Source: Comamonadaceae bacterium (GTDB lineage: Bacteria; Pseudomonadota; Gammaproteobacteria; Burkholderiales; Burkholderiaceae_C). Taken from it: DNA of 10,618 nt. The notes under the pieces were generated by a model, which saw only the letters and a program-made list of their open reading frames with translations, was not told the origin of the DNA and did not search any database. Positions 1 through 6,623 of the stretch are shown one piece after another. The first letter of the stretch is position 1; each line of letters opens with the position of its first letter. A program made the position numbers and the translations under genes. The stretch is from contig CANBQX010000065.1 in the NCBI GenBank assembly GCA_947371775.1, forward strand, positions 1-10,618. The letters are read 5' to 3'.

Positions 1-1169
1 TTGAGGGTGTCGCGCTCGGCGTCGGTGATCTGTGTGGCGTTGTTCATGGGCATGACGCGGGTGACAACCGCCTGCTGGTACAGCCCTTGGGCGTGCACCG
101 CCAATTGCTCGGGGGAATCCAGCCGCACATTTTTCATTTGCACCTGCGCGCCATGGCAGGGGTAGCAGCGCTGCGCGAGGATGGGCTGCACCTCGGCATA
201 CGTCACCGGCCCGGCTAACTGCGCGTCCGCAGGCGCGCGCGGCGCAGGCGCCAGCGCCAGCACCACACCCACAATTGCCACCACGCCGGCGGCAGCATAG
301 GGCCAGGGGTGCGGATTGCGACCCAGCTTGAAGCCATGGCGCAGCACGAAAAACTGGCGAATCGCGGCACCGGCGGCCATCATGGCAATCAGCACCAGCC
401 AGTTGTGGGCGTTGCTGTAGGTAAAGCTGTAGTGGTTGCTGAGCATGGCAAACAGCACCGGCAGCGTGAAATAGGTGTTGTGCACGCTGCGTTGTTTGCC
501 GCGTTTGCCGTGGATGGGATCCACCGGCTGGTTGGCCCGAATGCTCTGCACCACCGTTTTTTGGCCGGGGATGATCCAGAAAAATACATTGGCGCTCATG
601 CTGGTGGCGATCATGGCGCCCACCAGCAAAAAGGCGGCCCGTCCGGCAAACCAATGGCAGGCCAACCACGCTGCTGCACACACCAGCACGGCCACGAGAG
701 CACCCACGATCCGGTCGCCGCCCTCGCGCTGCCCGAACACACGGCACACTGCGTCATAGGCCAGCCAGAACACCACCAAAAAACCCAGCGCGACCGCCAC
801 CGCGGCATGGGGCGACCAGTCCATCACCGACTTGTCGACCAAATAGGTGCCTGCGCTCCAAAGGTAAGAAATGGTGAACAAGGAAAAACCCGTGAGCCAG
901 GTGCTGTAGCTTTCCCAATAGAACCAGTGCAAATGGCTGGGCAGTTCGGGCGGGCGCACCGCAAACTTGACCGGGTGGTAGAAGCCCCCGCCATGCACCG
1001 CCCACAGCTCGCCGCTGACGCCCTGGCGCTTCAGGTCTTCATCCACGGGCGGGGTGAGGCTGCTGTCCAGAAAGACAAAGTAAAAAGACGATCCCACCCA
1101 GGCAATGGCGGTCACCACGTGCGCCCAGCGCAGCAGCAAGTTGGCCCAATCCAGCAAATACGTTTCCAT
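1..1169 (-). CDS. puuD: Urate hydroxylase PuuD, membrane-bound, with C-terminal cytochrome c domain (3' end outside window)
   Basis: Oxidises urate to 5-hydroxyisourate in purine breakdown. In this family the electrons are thought to pass to a fused c-type cytochrome rather than straight to oxygen as in soluble uricase. The 389 visible residues begin MKK-free with METYLLDWAN and contain several hydrophobic helices (about 10-35, 92-110, 120-140, 155-172, 178-200, 255-275, 290-308). The region ELWAVHGGGFYHP (54-66) followed by HWFYWESYSTWLTGF (81-95) is typical of the family. The heme-binding CYPCH motif lies at 335-339, and a likely axial Met is M373 or M375 in RVMPMNN. The family is usually about 400 residues, so only a few C-terminal residues are missing beyond the window edge; this is not a broken gene. 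The start ATG (1167-1169) has a GGAGGA ribosome site just upstream. It lies 35 bases downstream of xdhC on the same strand, so the two are probably one transcript. The substrate assignment rests on family resemblance plus uraH and xdhC nearby. Confidence 0.93.
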   Translation of the reverse strand, partial: METYLLDWANLLLRWAHVVTAIAWVGSSFYFVFLDSSLTPPVDEDLKRQGVSGELWAVHGGGFYHPVKFAVRPPELPSHLHWFYWESYSTWLTGFSLFTISYLWSAGTYLVDKSVMDWSPHAAVAVALGFLVVFWLAYDAVCRVFGQREGGDRIVGALVAVLVCAAAWLACHWFAGRAAFLLVGAMIATSMSANVFFWIIPGQKTVVQSIRANQPVDPIHGKRGKQRSVHNTYFTLPVLFAMLSNHYSFTYSNAHNWLVLIAMMAAGAAIRQFFVLRHGFKLGRNPHPWPYAAAGVVAIVGVVLALAPAPRAPADAQLAGPVTYAEVQPILAQRCYPCHGAQVQMKNVRLDSPEQLAVHAQGLYQQAVVTRVMPMNNATQITDAERDTL

Positions 1170-1204
1170 GGGGATCCTCCGTGGGGAAATTTTAGTTGTC
1201 GTTT

Positions 1205-2023
1205 TTAGCGTGGCGACTTGCCACCGGCCACCTGCAGCAACTGCGCAGCCACCGCCACCGCAATCACCTCCGGGCGCTTGTCGTCGATGCCCGGCACGCC
1301 GATGGGGCAGGTCACATGGGCCAACTCGGCGTCGGTGAAGCCTTTGGCCTCCAGGCGGTGGCGAAAGGTGGCCCATTTGGTTTTGCTGCCAATCAGGCCG
1401 ATGAAGGGCAGGTCACCTTGGGCACGCTGGCGCAACAGGCAGGCCTGCACGATGTCCAGGTCTTCGGCATGACTGAAGCTCATTACCAGCACGCGGGAGC
1501 CGGCTGCCAGCTCGGCCACCGCGCCTTGCACGGGGTTGGAATGCTCGCAGCGCACGTTGGCGGGCACATCGCTGGGGAAGTCCTGGTCGCGGCTGTCAAT
1601 CCAAGTTAGGTCAACCGGCAAGAGGCCCAGCACTTGCACCAGCGCCGCACCCACATGGCCGCTGCCAAACAGGGCCACGGGCACGGTGCTTGGGCGCAAT
1701 TGCAGCTCCAAAGCAGGAATATCGCCCTTGGAAACCGGTGTGAACGACAAGCTCACCTGGCCGCCGCAGCACTGCCCCAGGCTGGGCCCAAGCGCATAGT
1801 GCTGCACCCGCGCGAGTGTCGAGTCACGCAAGAGCGCGCGGCCATGGACTATCGCGTCCAACTCCAGCCGCCCGCCCCCCACGGTGGCCACGGTGGAACC
1901 CTCGAAAACCGCCATCCAGGCACCCGGCTCGCGCGGCACCGAACCTTGCGTTGCTTGCACCCGCACCAAAATGGCGTTACTGTGCGCCAGTTGCGATAAA
2001 AAAAGCGTAGCTAAGCGCTGCAT
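1205..2023 (-). CDS. xdhC: Xanthine dehydrogenase accessory protein XdhC
   Basis: XdhC binds the molybdenum cofactor and delivers its sulfurated form to xanthine dehydrogenase, which turns hypoxanthine and xanthine into urate. It is a cytoplasmic maturation factor and not part of the finished enzyme. The 272 residues show the family landmarks in order: TQGSVPREPGAWM (25-37), VGGGRLE (48-54), GQCCGG (83-88, with the Cys pair often implicated in cofactor binding), a Rossmann-type FGSGHVGAAL (119-128), FIGLIGSKTK (207-216), and CPIGVPGI plus KRPEVIAVAVAAQLL near the end (239-263). Length is normal for the family. The ribosome site before ATG 2021-2023 is weak (GGGGACGG). It is the first gene of a probable xdhC-puuD transcript. 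The xdhA/xdhB enzyme genes, which often sit directly upstream, are absent here: upstream is a divergent lipoprotein gene. Confidence 0.93.
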   Translation of the reverse strand: MQRLATLFLSQLAHSNAILVRVQATQGSVPREPGAWMAVFEGSTVATVGGGRLELDAIVHGRALLRDSTLARVQHYALGPSLGQCCGGQVSLSFTPVSKGDIPALELQLRPSTVPVALFGSGHVGAALVQVLGLLPVDLTWIDSRDQDFPSDVPANVRCEHSNPVQGAVAELAAGSRVLVMSFSHAEDLDIVQACLLRQRAQGDLPFIGLIGSKTKWATFRHRLEAKGFTDAELAHVTCPIGVPGIDDKRPEVIAVAVAAQLLQVAGGKSPR

Positions 2024-2082
2024 TACCGTCCCCGCACCGGCCTATTGCGGCGCCGGTCCTTACTCTGGATTGGAGACAGTGC
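2024..2082. promoter_or_regulatory. Divergent intergenic region between xdhC and the lipoprotein gene
   Basis: This 59-base gap must hold start signals for xdhC (minus) and the lipoprotein gene (plus), unless one is transcribed from further away. An inverted repeat ACCGGC (2036-2041) / GCCGGT (2052-2057), separated by 10 bases, could be an operator half-site pair. No convincing -35/-10 or -24/-12 promoter is visible. The plus-strand ribosome site GGAGA lies at 2072-2076. The regulatory role is inference from gene orientation. Confidence 0.35.
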
Positions 2083-2637
2083 ATGAAATTTGTGCTCTTT
2101 GCAGCGAATGGGCTGCGCGTAGCCAGAGACTTGGGCATGCTCTCGCTGGCCGCCATCGTCGCAGGCTGCGCCACCAAACCTGTGCCCGTGGTGGTGCAAG
2201 CAGCGCCTGCGCCAGTCGCTGTGATCCCCTTGCCCGTCGCCCCCCCACCGGTGATGGCCAAAGCGCCAGAACCGGCAGTCGCGCTGCCAAAACTGGTTTC
2301 GCAAGCCGGTACCCCCAAAGACTACCGACGTGACGCTGCCGCCCACCTGTACCAGCGCCTGCAGGACCGCATCTACCAGGGCAAATTGCCCCCTCTGTTG
2401 CACGCCGTGGGCGTATTGCAGGTGGACATTGACCGCCAGGGTGCCGTCACCGAGGTGCGCTGGATGCGCGCGCCCCAGCACGCACCCGAGGTCATGGCCG
2501 AAATTGAGCGATCGGTGCGTGCGGCCGCGCCCTACCCTGCACCGGTGCGCATGGGCGGCGTGACCTACACCGACACCTGGCTGTGGCACAAAACCGGGCG
2601 CTTTCAGCTCGACACCTTGTCCGAAGGCCAGTTGTAG
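2083..2637 (+). CDS. Proline-rich lipoprotein with a TonB-C-like domain
   Basis: I do not recognise a named gene. The 184-residue protein starts with a long signal peptide ending in a lipobox, V26-A27-G28-C29, so Cys29 is predicted to be lipidated. Ala at +2 would favour the outer membrane if the usual Lol rule holds. Residues 30-70 are a Pro/Ala/Val-rich linker. Residues about 79-175 form a compact domain; the stretch VLQVDIDRQGAVTEV (111-125) followed by a helix and AAAPYPAP (147-154) resembles the beta-alpha-beta pattern of TonB C-terminal domains (V.V.I..DG.V...V, then ..A.P.P). A TonB-like domain on a lipid anchor instead of an N-terminal membrane helix is unusual for a true energy transducer, so a structural or envelope role is equally likely. 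Start ATG 2083 has GGAGA 6 bases upstream. It is divergent from xdhC and ends 21 bases from the convergent uraH. No link to purine metabolism can be shown. Confidence 0.65.
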   Translation: MKFVLFAANGLRVARDLGMLSLAAIVAGCATKPVPVVVQAAPAPVAVIPLPVAPPPVMAKAPEPAVALPKLVSQAGTPKDYRRDAAAHLYQRLQDRIYQGKLPPLLHAVGVLQVDIDRQGAVTEVRWMRAPQHAPEVMAEIERSVRAAAPYPAPVRMGGVTYTDTWLWHKTGRFQLDTLSEGQL

Positions 2638-2658
2638 GCGAGAGGCGGAGGCCAAGGC

Positions 2659-3015
2659 TTAAGAGCCCCGGTACGTGGAGTAGCTCCACGGGCTAACCAA
2701 CAGTGGCACGTGGTAATGCTGGCTCACGTCGGCAATACCGAAATCCAAGCTGACCTGGTTCAAAAACGGTGGCTCCGGGAGTTCCACGCCGCGCGCGCGA
2801 AAGTAGCCCGCCACGTCAAACACCAATCGGTAGCTGCCTTTTTGCAGGCTTTGGGTGTCGTACAAGAGTCCATCCGGATTGCGCCCATCGGCGTTGAGCA
2901 CCAAGCGCTTAACCAAGCTGGCACTGCCATCGCCGCCCGTGGTGTAAAGCGCCACTCCCATACCCGCTGCCGGGGTGCCGTGCATGGTGTCCAAAACGTG
3001 GGTACTCAGGCCCAT
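2659..3015 (-). CDS. uraH: 5-hydroxyisourate hydrolase (transthyretin-like)
   Basis: Hydrolyses 5-hydroxyisourate, the product of PuuD, to 2-oxo-4-hydroxy-4-carboxy-5-ureidoimidazoline on the way to allantoin. The 118 residues match the usual length of about 110-120. Landmarks: LSTHVLDT at the N-terminus (H6 the expected catalytic His), DGR (R45 the expected catalytic Arg), HYHVPLL (100-106, with H102 the second catalytic His) and the diagnostic C-terminal tetrapeptide YRGS (115-118). No signal peptide is seen, so it should be cytoplasmic. The start was set at ATG 3013-3015 because it gives the canonical N-terminus and has a strong AAGGAG ribosome site at 3023-3028. The reading frame stays open further upstream (to 3438), but that part lies antisense to the ABC binding-protein gene and has no family resemblance. 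The partner decarboxylase gene uraD is not in the window. Confidence 0.96.
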   Translation of the reverse strand: MGLSTHVLDTMHGTPAAGMGVALYTTGGDGSASLVKRLVLNADGRNPDGLLYDTQSLQKGSYRLVFDVAGYFRARGVELPEPPFLNQVSLDFGIADVSQHYHVPLLVSPWSYSTYRGS

Positions 3016-3096
3016 AGCGCATCTCCTTGGTCGTTCATTGCTTACATCCGATCTACAGTGTAAAGCGCATATTTTTTGCAGAGTAGCCCTGGGATA

Positions 3097-3112
3097 CGGC
3101 ATTAAAGTTGCT
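3097..3112 (+). promoter_or_regulatory. Candidate sigma-54 (RpoN) -24/-12 promoter for the ABC transporter operon
   Basis: CGGCATTAAAGTTGCT closely fits the sigma-54 consensus TGGCAC-N5-TTGCT: the invariant GG (3098-3099) and GC (3110-3111) are exactly 10 bases apart, and GGCA and TTGC are intact. It lies in the 141-base divergent gap between uraH and the ABC binding-protein gene. Transcription would start near 3122-3124, leaving a leader of about 34 bases that holds the AGGGA ribosome site (3147-3151). A sigma-54 promoter suits nitrogen-limitation control through NtrC. I could not find a clear NtrC palindrome (GCAC-N7-GTGC) upstream, which weakens the case. No convincing promoter was found for uraH on the opposite strand. 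Confidence 0.5.
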
Positions 3113-3156
3113 AACCTCATCGGCGACTCCATTCCAACCTTCACGCAGGGACCTCC

Positions 3157-4185
3157 ATGCAAAAACGCTTCTTTCTCCGCACGCTGACTGTCGCTTGTGC
3201 CGCTTGTTGCACCCACCTGGCCTGGGCCCAGACCACGGCATTGAAGTTTCAGTTGGATTGGCGCTTTGAAGGCCCGGCGGCCTTGTTTTTGACGCCTGCG
3301 GCCAAGGGCTACTTCAAGGACGCCAAGCTGGACGTGAGCATCGATGCGGGCAACGGCTCCGGTGGCACGGTGACCCGGGTGGCCTCGGGCGCTTATGACA
3401 TCGGCTTTGCCGATTTGGCAGCCCTCATGGAGTTCCATGCCAACAACCCAGATGCACCGAACAAGCCGGTGGCCGTGATGATGGTCTACAACGACACGCC
3501 CGCCTCAGTCATGGCCTTGAAGAAGTCTGGCATCAAGACCCCCGCAGACCTGAGCGGCAAAAAGCTGGGCGCGCCCGTGTTTGACGCAGGCCGCCGGGCC
3601 TTCCCCATTTTCGCCAAAGCCAATGCGGTCAACGGCGTGCAATGGATCGCCATGGACCCGCCCTTGCGGGAAACCATGCTGGTGCGCGGCGATGTGGATG
3701 CCATCACCGGATTCACCTTCACTTCCCTGCTGAACCTGGAAGCGCGTGGCGTGAAGGCCGACGACGTGGTGGTGCTGCCCTACCCGAACTACGGCGTGAA
3801 GCTGTATGGCAACGCCATCATCGTGTCGCCCAAACTCATCAAAGAAAACCCGGCCGCTATCAAAGCGTTTTTGTCCGCCTTTGCCAAGGGCGTGAAAGAC
3901 GTCATTGCCAACCCATCGGCAGCGGTCGCAGACGTCAAAGCGCGTGACGGCATCATCAATGTGGAACTGGAAACACGCCGCCTGCAACTGGCCATTGACA
4001 GCGCCATCAACAGTCCCAACGCGCGGGTCGAAGGGTTTGGCCAAGCCACCGGCCCGCGCCTGGCCTTGATGGCCTCGCAGGTGTCTGACGCGTTCAATAC
4101 CAAAACCCGTATCAACCCCGATGCCGTCTGGAACCCGAGCTTTTTGCCCTCCAAGGCCGAGCTCAACGTGTTGCCCAAGAAGTAA
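3157..4185 (+). CDS. ABC transporter substrate-binding protein, NMT1/nitrate-sulfonate-taurine type
   Basis: Periplasmic solute receptor of an importer completed by the next two genes. Of 342 residues, 1-24 form a Sec signal peptide (MQKR start, hydrophobic core, AWA cleavage before Gln25). The mature protein begins with LKFQLDWRFEGPAALFL (29-45) and AAKGYFKDAKLDV (48-60), then GNGSGGTVTRVASGAYDIGFADLAA split over 65-89, the classic NMT1/THI5-like start in which a ligand pocket forms between two lobes. The ligand cannot be read from sequence: relatives bind sulfonates, nitrate, pyrimidine precursors, riboflavin and others. Position beside uraH and a candidate sigma-54 promoter suggests a nitrogen compound such as a purine, ureide or related heterocycle; that is inference. 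AGGGA (3147-3151) precedes ATG 3157. The ATPase gene follows after 18 bases. Confidence 0.88.
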   Translation: MQKRFFLRTLTVACAACCTHLAWAQTTALKFQLDWRFEGPAALFLTPAAKGYFKDAKLDVSIDAGNGSGGTVTRVASGAYDIGFADLAALMEFHANNPDAPNKPVAVMMVYNDTPASVMALKKSGIKTPADLSGKKLGAPVFDAGRRAFPIFAKANAVNGVQWIAMDPPLRETMLVRGDVDAITGFTFTSLLNLEARGVKADDVVVLPYPNYGVKLYGNAIIVSPKLIKENPAAIKAFLSAFAKGVKDVIANPSAAVADVKARDGIINVELETRRLQLAIDSAINSPNARVEGFGQATGPRLALMASQVSDAFNTKTRINPDAVWNPSFLPSKAELNVLPKK

Positions 4186-4203
4186 GTCCGGCGGAACAGC
4201 ACC

Positions 4204-5043
4204 ATGAACGCACCCGAGTCCGGCTGGTTTGTTGATTTTCAAGACGTCTGGCTGGCCTACAACGCCGAATTGCAGGCGCAAAACCACTTTGCGGTGGAGG
4301 CGATCGACCTGAAGGTGCGCCAGGGCGAGTTCATCGCCATCGTGGGACCTTCGGGCTGCGGCAAGTCCACCTTCATGAAACTGGCCACCGGCCTGAAGAT
4401 GCCGTCCAAGGGGCGCATCGTGATTGACGGCGCGCCGGTAACCGGGCCGCTCAAGATTTCCGGCATGTCCTTCCAAGCACCGTCCTTGCTGCCCTGGCGA
4501 ACGACGGTAGACAACGTCTTGTTGCCGCTGGAAATTGTCGAGCCCTTTCGCAGCAACTTCAAAGCCCAGCGCAAAGAGTACGAGCAACGTGCGCGCGCCT
4601 TGCTGCAAAAAGTCGGCTTGGGCGGCTACGAGGACAAGTTTCCCTGGCAACTCTCAGGCGGCATGCAACAGCGCGCCAGCATTTGCCGCGCCTTGATCCA
4701 TGAACCCAAAATGCTTTTGTTGGACGAGCCCTTTGGCGCACTGGACGCTTTCACGCGCGAGGACCTGTGGTGCATCTTGCGCGACTTGTGGACCGAACAG
4801 CAGTTCAACGTCATTCTGGTGACGCATGACTTGCGGGAATCGGTTTTCCTGGCAGATACCGTGTACGTGATGAGCAAAAGCCCAGGCCGGTTTGTGGTGA
4901 AGCGCGAGATTGATCTACCACGACCACGCGATCTGGAAATGACTTACACCCCTGAATTCACCGACATCGTGCACGAGCTACGCGGCCATATCGGAGCCAG
5001 CCGCCAAACACCTGCCAACACCATCACCGGGAGCGCAGCATGA
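4204..5043 (+). CDS. ABC transporter ATP-binding protein (SsuB/TauB-like)
   Basis: Cytoplasmic ATPase that powers the importer encoded with the flanking genes. The 279 residues contain a complete nucleotide-binding domain: Walker A GPSGCGKST (48-56), Q-loop Gln91, signature LSGGMQQR (150-157), Walker B MLLLDEP (170-176), D-loop GALD (178-181) and switch His208 in VTHDL. The tail with SKSPGRFVVKREIDLPRPRD (224-243) is typical of the SsuB/TauB/NrtD branch. The final approximately 35 residues beyond the core look like a short tail and not a regulatory domain. The ribosome site is weak (GGCGGA). The stop codon overlaps the permease start as ATGA at 5040-5043, pointing to translational coupling. 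Substrate is unknown, as for the whole system. Confidence 0.9.
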   Translation: MNAPESGWFVDFQDVWLAYNAELQAQNHFAVEAIDLKVRQGEFIAIVGPSGCGKSTFMKLATGLKMPSKGRIVIDGAPVTGPLKISGMSFQAPSLLPWRTTVDNVLLPLEIVEPFRSNFKAQRKEYEQRARALLQKVGLGGYEDKFPWQLSGGMQQRASICRALIHEPKMLLLDEPFGALDAFTREDLWCILRDLWTEQQFNVILVTHDLRESVFLADTVYVMSKSPGRFVVKREIDLPRPRDLEMTYTPEFTDIVHELRGHIGASRQTPANTITGSAA

Positions 5044-5807
5044 CCCAGAAACAACTAGAAACCTGGTCGCCGTGGGTGCTGCTGGTCACCATGCTGCTGC
5101 TGTGGCAGGGGCTGTGCAGCGCGTTTGACGTGTCGGAGTTCATATTCCCCAGCCCTGCGCGCATCGGCAATCAGTTTTGGGAATACAAAGCGTTGATAGG
5201 CGGACACGCCTGGCGCACCTTCTGGGTGACCATGGTGGGTTTTGGAATTGCGATTGTGGTGGGCGTGCTGCTGGGCTTTGTGATTGGCAGCTCGCGCTTG
5301 GCCTATGCGGCGGTGTATCCGCTCATGACCGCATTCAACGCTTTGCCCAAGGCGGCTTTTGTGCCGATTTTGGTGGTGTGGTTTGGCATTGGCGCAGGCC
5401 CGGCGATATTGACGGCGTTTTTGATCAGCTTTTTTCCGATCATGGTGAATATCGCCACGGGCCTGGCCACCTTAGAGCCTGAGCTGGAAGACGTGCTGCG
5501 CGTGCTGGGTGCCAAACGTTGGGATGTTCTGGTCAAGGTGGGGCTGCCGCGGTCCATGCCCTACTTCTACGGCTCACTCAAAGTTGCCATTACCTTGGCC
5601 TTTGTCGGTACGACGGTGTCGGAGATGACGGCCGCGAACGAAGGCATTGGCTACCTGCTGATCTCGGCAGGCTCTGCGATGCAAATGGGTTTGGCTTTTG
5701 CGGGCTTGCTGGTGGTGGGTGCCATGGCCATGGCCATGTACGAGCTATTTAGCTGGATTGAAAAGCGCACCACAGGCTGGGCGCACCGGGGCTCTCAGGG
5801 CGCTTAA
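5040..5807 (+). CDS. ABC transporter permease (SsuC/TauC-like)
   Basis: Inner-membrane channel subunit of the importer, probably acting as a homodimer with two copies of the ATPase. The 255 residues have about six membrane segments (roughly 11-29, 60-82, 90-115, 120-142, 182-200, 215-238). The cytoplasmic coupling loop that docks on the ATPase is clear: LEPELEDVLRVLGAKRW (145-161) leading to VGLPRSMP (167-174), the EAA-type motif of this permease class. Length and layout are normal for the BPD_transp_1 family. The start overlaps the ATPase stop by four bases. It appears to be the last gene of the transporter operon; a hairpin (5814-5843) follows, and the next gene begins 133 bases on. Confidence 0.9.
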   Translation: MTQKQLETWSPWVLLVTMLLLWQGLCSAFDVSEFIFPSPARIGNQFWEYKALIGGHAWRTFWVTMVGFGIAIVVGVLLGFVIGSSRLAYAAVYPLMTAFNALPKAAFVPILVVWFGIGAGPAILTAFLISFFPIMVNIATGLATLEPELEDVLRVLGAKRWDVLVKVGLPRSMPYFYGSLKVAITLAFVGTTVSEMTAANEGIGYLLISAGSAMQMGLAFAGLLVVGAMAMAMYELFSWIEKRTTGWAHRGSQGA

Positions 5808-5813
5808 ACGGGG

Positions 5814-5843
5814 ATGGCCGGCGCGAATGCAGTTTGCCGGCAT
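5814..5843 (+). other. Stem-loop just after the ABC permease gene
   Basis: ATG(G)CCGGC at 5814-5822 pairs with GCCGGCAT at 5836-5843: eight pairs, one bulged G, 13-base loop. It begins seven bases after the permease stop codon. There is no following T-run, so it is not a standard intrinsic terminator. It could protect the mRNA 3' end, or attenuate read-through into the channel genes. The pairing is seen directly; the role is inferred. Confidence 0.35.
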
Positions 5844-5854
5844 ATAAATGTCGC

Positions 5855-5886
5855 GTTTTGCGAATATCATAGATTTGTCGCAAAAC
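5855..5886. repeat. Perfect 9-base inverted repeat in the leader of the channel gene pair
   Basis: GTTTTGCGA (5855-5863) and TCGCAAAAC (5878-5886) are exact reverse complements separated by 14 bases. The 5' arm can instead pair locally: TCGC (5851-5854) with GCGA (5860-5863) around a GTTTT loop, so two exclusive folds are possible. A second inverted pair, CGCCTT (5887-5892) and AAGGCG (5904-5909), follows directly. The region 5844-5940 is richer in A/T than its surroundings and contains TATCAT (5865-5870), close to a -10 box but lacking a well-placed -35. Candidate operator or RNA leader structure; no regulator can be named. Confidence 0.4.
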
Positions 5887-5940
5887 CGCCTTTTATATCG
5901 AATAAGGCGATTTATCTCTAGCCTCTACTTCGGAAATCCT

Positions 5941-6615
5941 ATGGAAGCATCCATCAACCCGAGCCCTGCGCCAGAAAGGCTCAAACTCGTTGTCGCCGAC
6001 TACGTGTTCATCGGCATCATGCTGACCGTCTTGGCCTCCGTCATTTGGATTGGCATTCTTTCGTTTGAAGAAGCCATGAAAACCGAAGAATCCAAGCGCA
6101 ATGGCGAAGAATTGGTGACCTGGTTGACAGAAGTGGGCACCAAGCGCTTCACGCCGGAATTCGACTTGGCAGCCTGTGCCGGTGGCACCAAACCCGCTGC
6201 GGCGGAGCACGCGGCAGCAGCGGCCCCAGAGGCACTGGATGAATCGGCGCTGGGGATGGCGCAAGAACATTCCGCCAAAGCCGGCGAGGCAGAAAAAGAC
6301 AAACCCGCGGCACCCACAGGAAGCACTTGGGGCGCTTGCATGGAAAAAATGTTCGCATTGCCAGAGTTCGAAAAAATGCGCAACCCGTTCACCAATGAGC
6401 GCCCCCGTTTTGTCGCGGCATGTGTTCCGACCGACAGCGAATTGCCTGGTGCGATTGCGATCGAGAAGCTGGTGGCAACCCCGGCAGGCTCATCGGTTCC
6501 CTTTGTGAACTCGCCGCTGGTGGAAACCGATGTCATTGGCGAGAAGATGCAACTGCGTCTTGCCATTTGCGACAAAGGTTCTTACGCCGTCAAAATTGCT
6601 GAGTTCGACTTCTGA
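5941..6615 (+). CDS. Single-pass membrane protein with a Cys-containing external domain, linked to the channel gene
   Basis: No family recognised. With the start at 5941 the protein has 224 residues: a short cytoplasmic N-terminus, one membrane helix (about 19-42), an acidic/charged stretch (43-75), an Ala/Glu/Lys-rich low-complexity segment (about 82-125) and a C-terminal domain (about 128-224). Four cysteines, C79, C133, C161 and C210, all lie on the presumed periplasmic side and could form two disulfides. An upstream ATG at 5848 is in frame, but the 31 extra codons use ATA, TTA, AGG and CGA, rare in neighbouring genes, and coincide with the inverted repeats. ATG 5941 with GGAAAT 3 to 8 bases upstream is therefore preferred, though only moderately. 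The stop is 8 bases before the channel start, so the two genes are almost certainly co-transcribed. A role as auxiliary subunit of the channel is inference from this linkage. Confidence 0.75.
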   Translation: MEASINPSPAPERLKLVVADYVFIGIMLTVLASVIWIGILSFEEAMKTEESKRNGEELVTWLTEVGTKRFTPEFDLAACAGGTKPAAAEHAAAAAPEALDESALGMAQEHSAKAGEAEKDKPAAPTGSTWGACMEKMFALPEFEKMRNPFTNERPRFVAACVPTDSELPGAIAIEKLVATPAGSSVPFVNSPLVETDVIGEKMQLRLAICDKGSYAVKIAEFDF

Positions 6616-6623
6616 GGCCTGTC

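Noticed and set aside
1..60. puuD as a truncated pseudogene
   Set aside because: The frame is open to the window edge with intact heme motif; only the edge cuts it.
309..1208. Open frame of 299 codons on the plus strand
   Set aside because: Lies antisense to puuD, which has clear family motifs and a heme site. The translation is a His/Gln/Gly-rich composition artefact of GC-rich DNA.
2674..2690. Perfect 7-base hairpin CGTGGAG-TAG-CTCCACG
   Set aside because: Lies inside the uraH codons for the conserved PWSYSTYRGS end, whose own repetitive codons explain it. No T-run follows on either strand.
3016..3438. N-terminal extension of uraH
   Set aside because: The frame is open upstream, but UraH begins with MGLSTHVLDT just after a strong ribosome site, and the extension lies over the divergent promoter region and the binding-protein gene.
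3505..4650. Open frame of 381 codons on the minus strand
   Set aside because: Antisense to the ABC binding-protein and ATPase genes, both well supported. The translation shows no recognisable motif.
5848..5940. Upstream start for the single-pass membrane protein
   Set aside because: The 31 extra codons are rich in rare codons, lack a good ribosome site and overlap inverted repeats. Not fully excluded.
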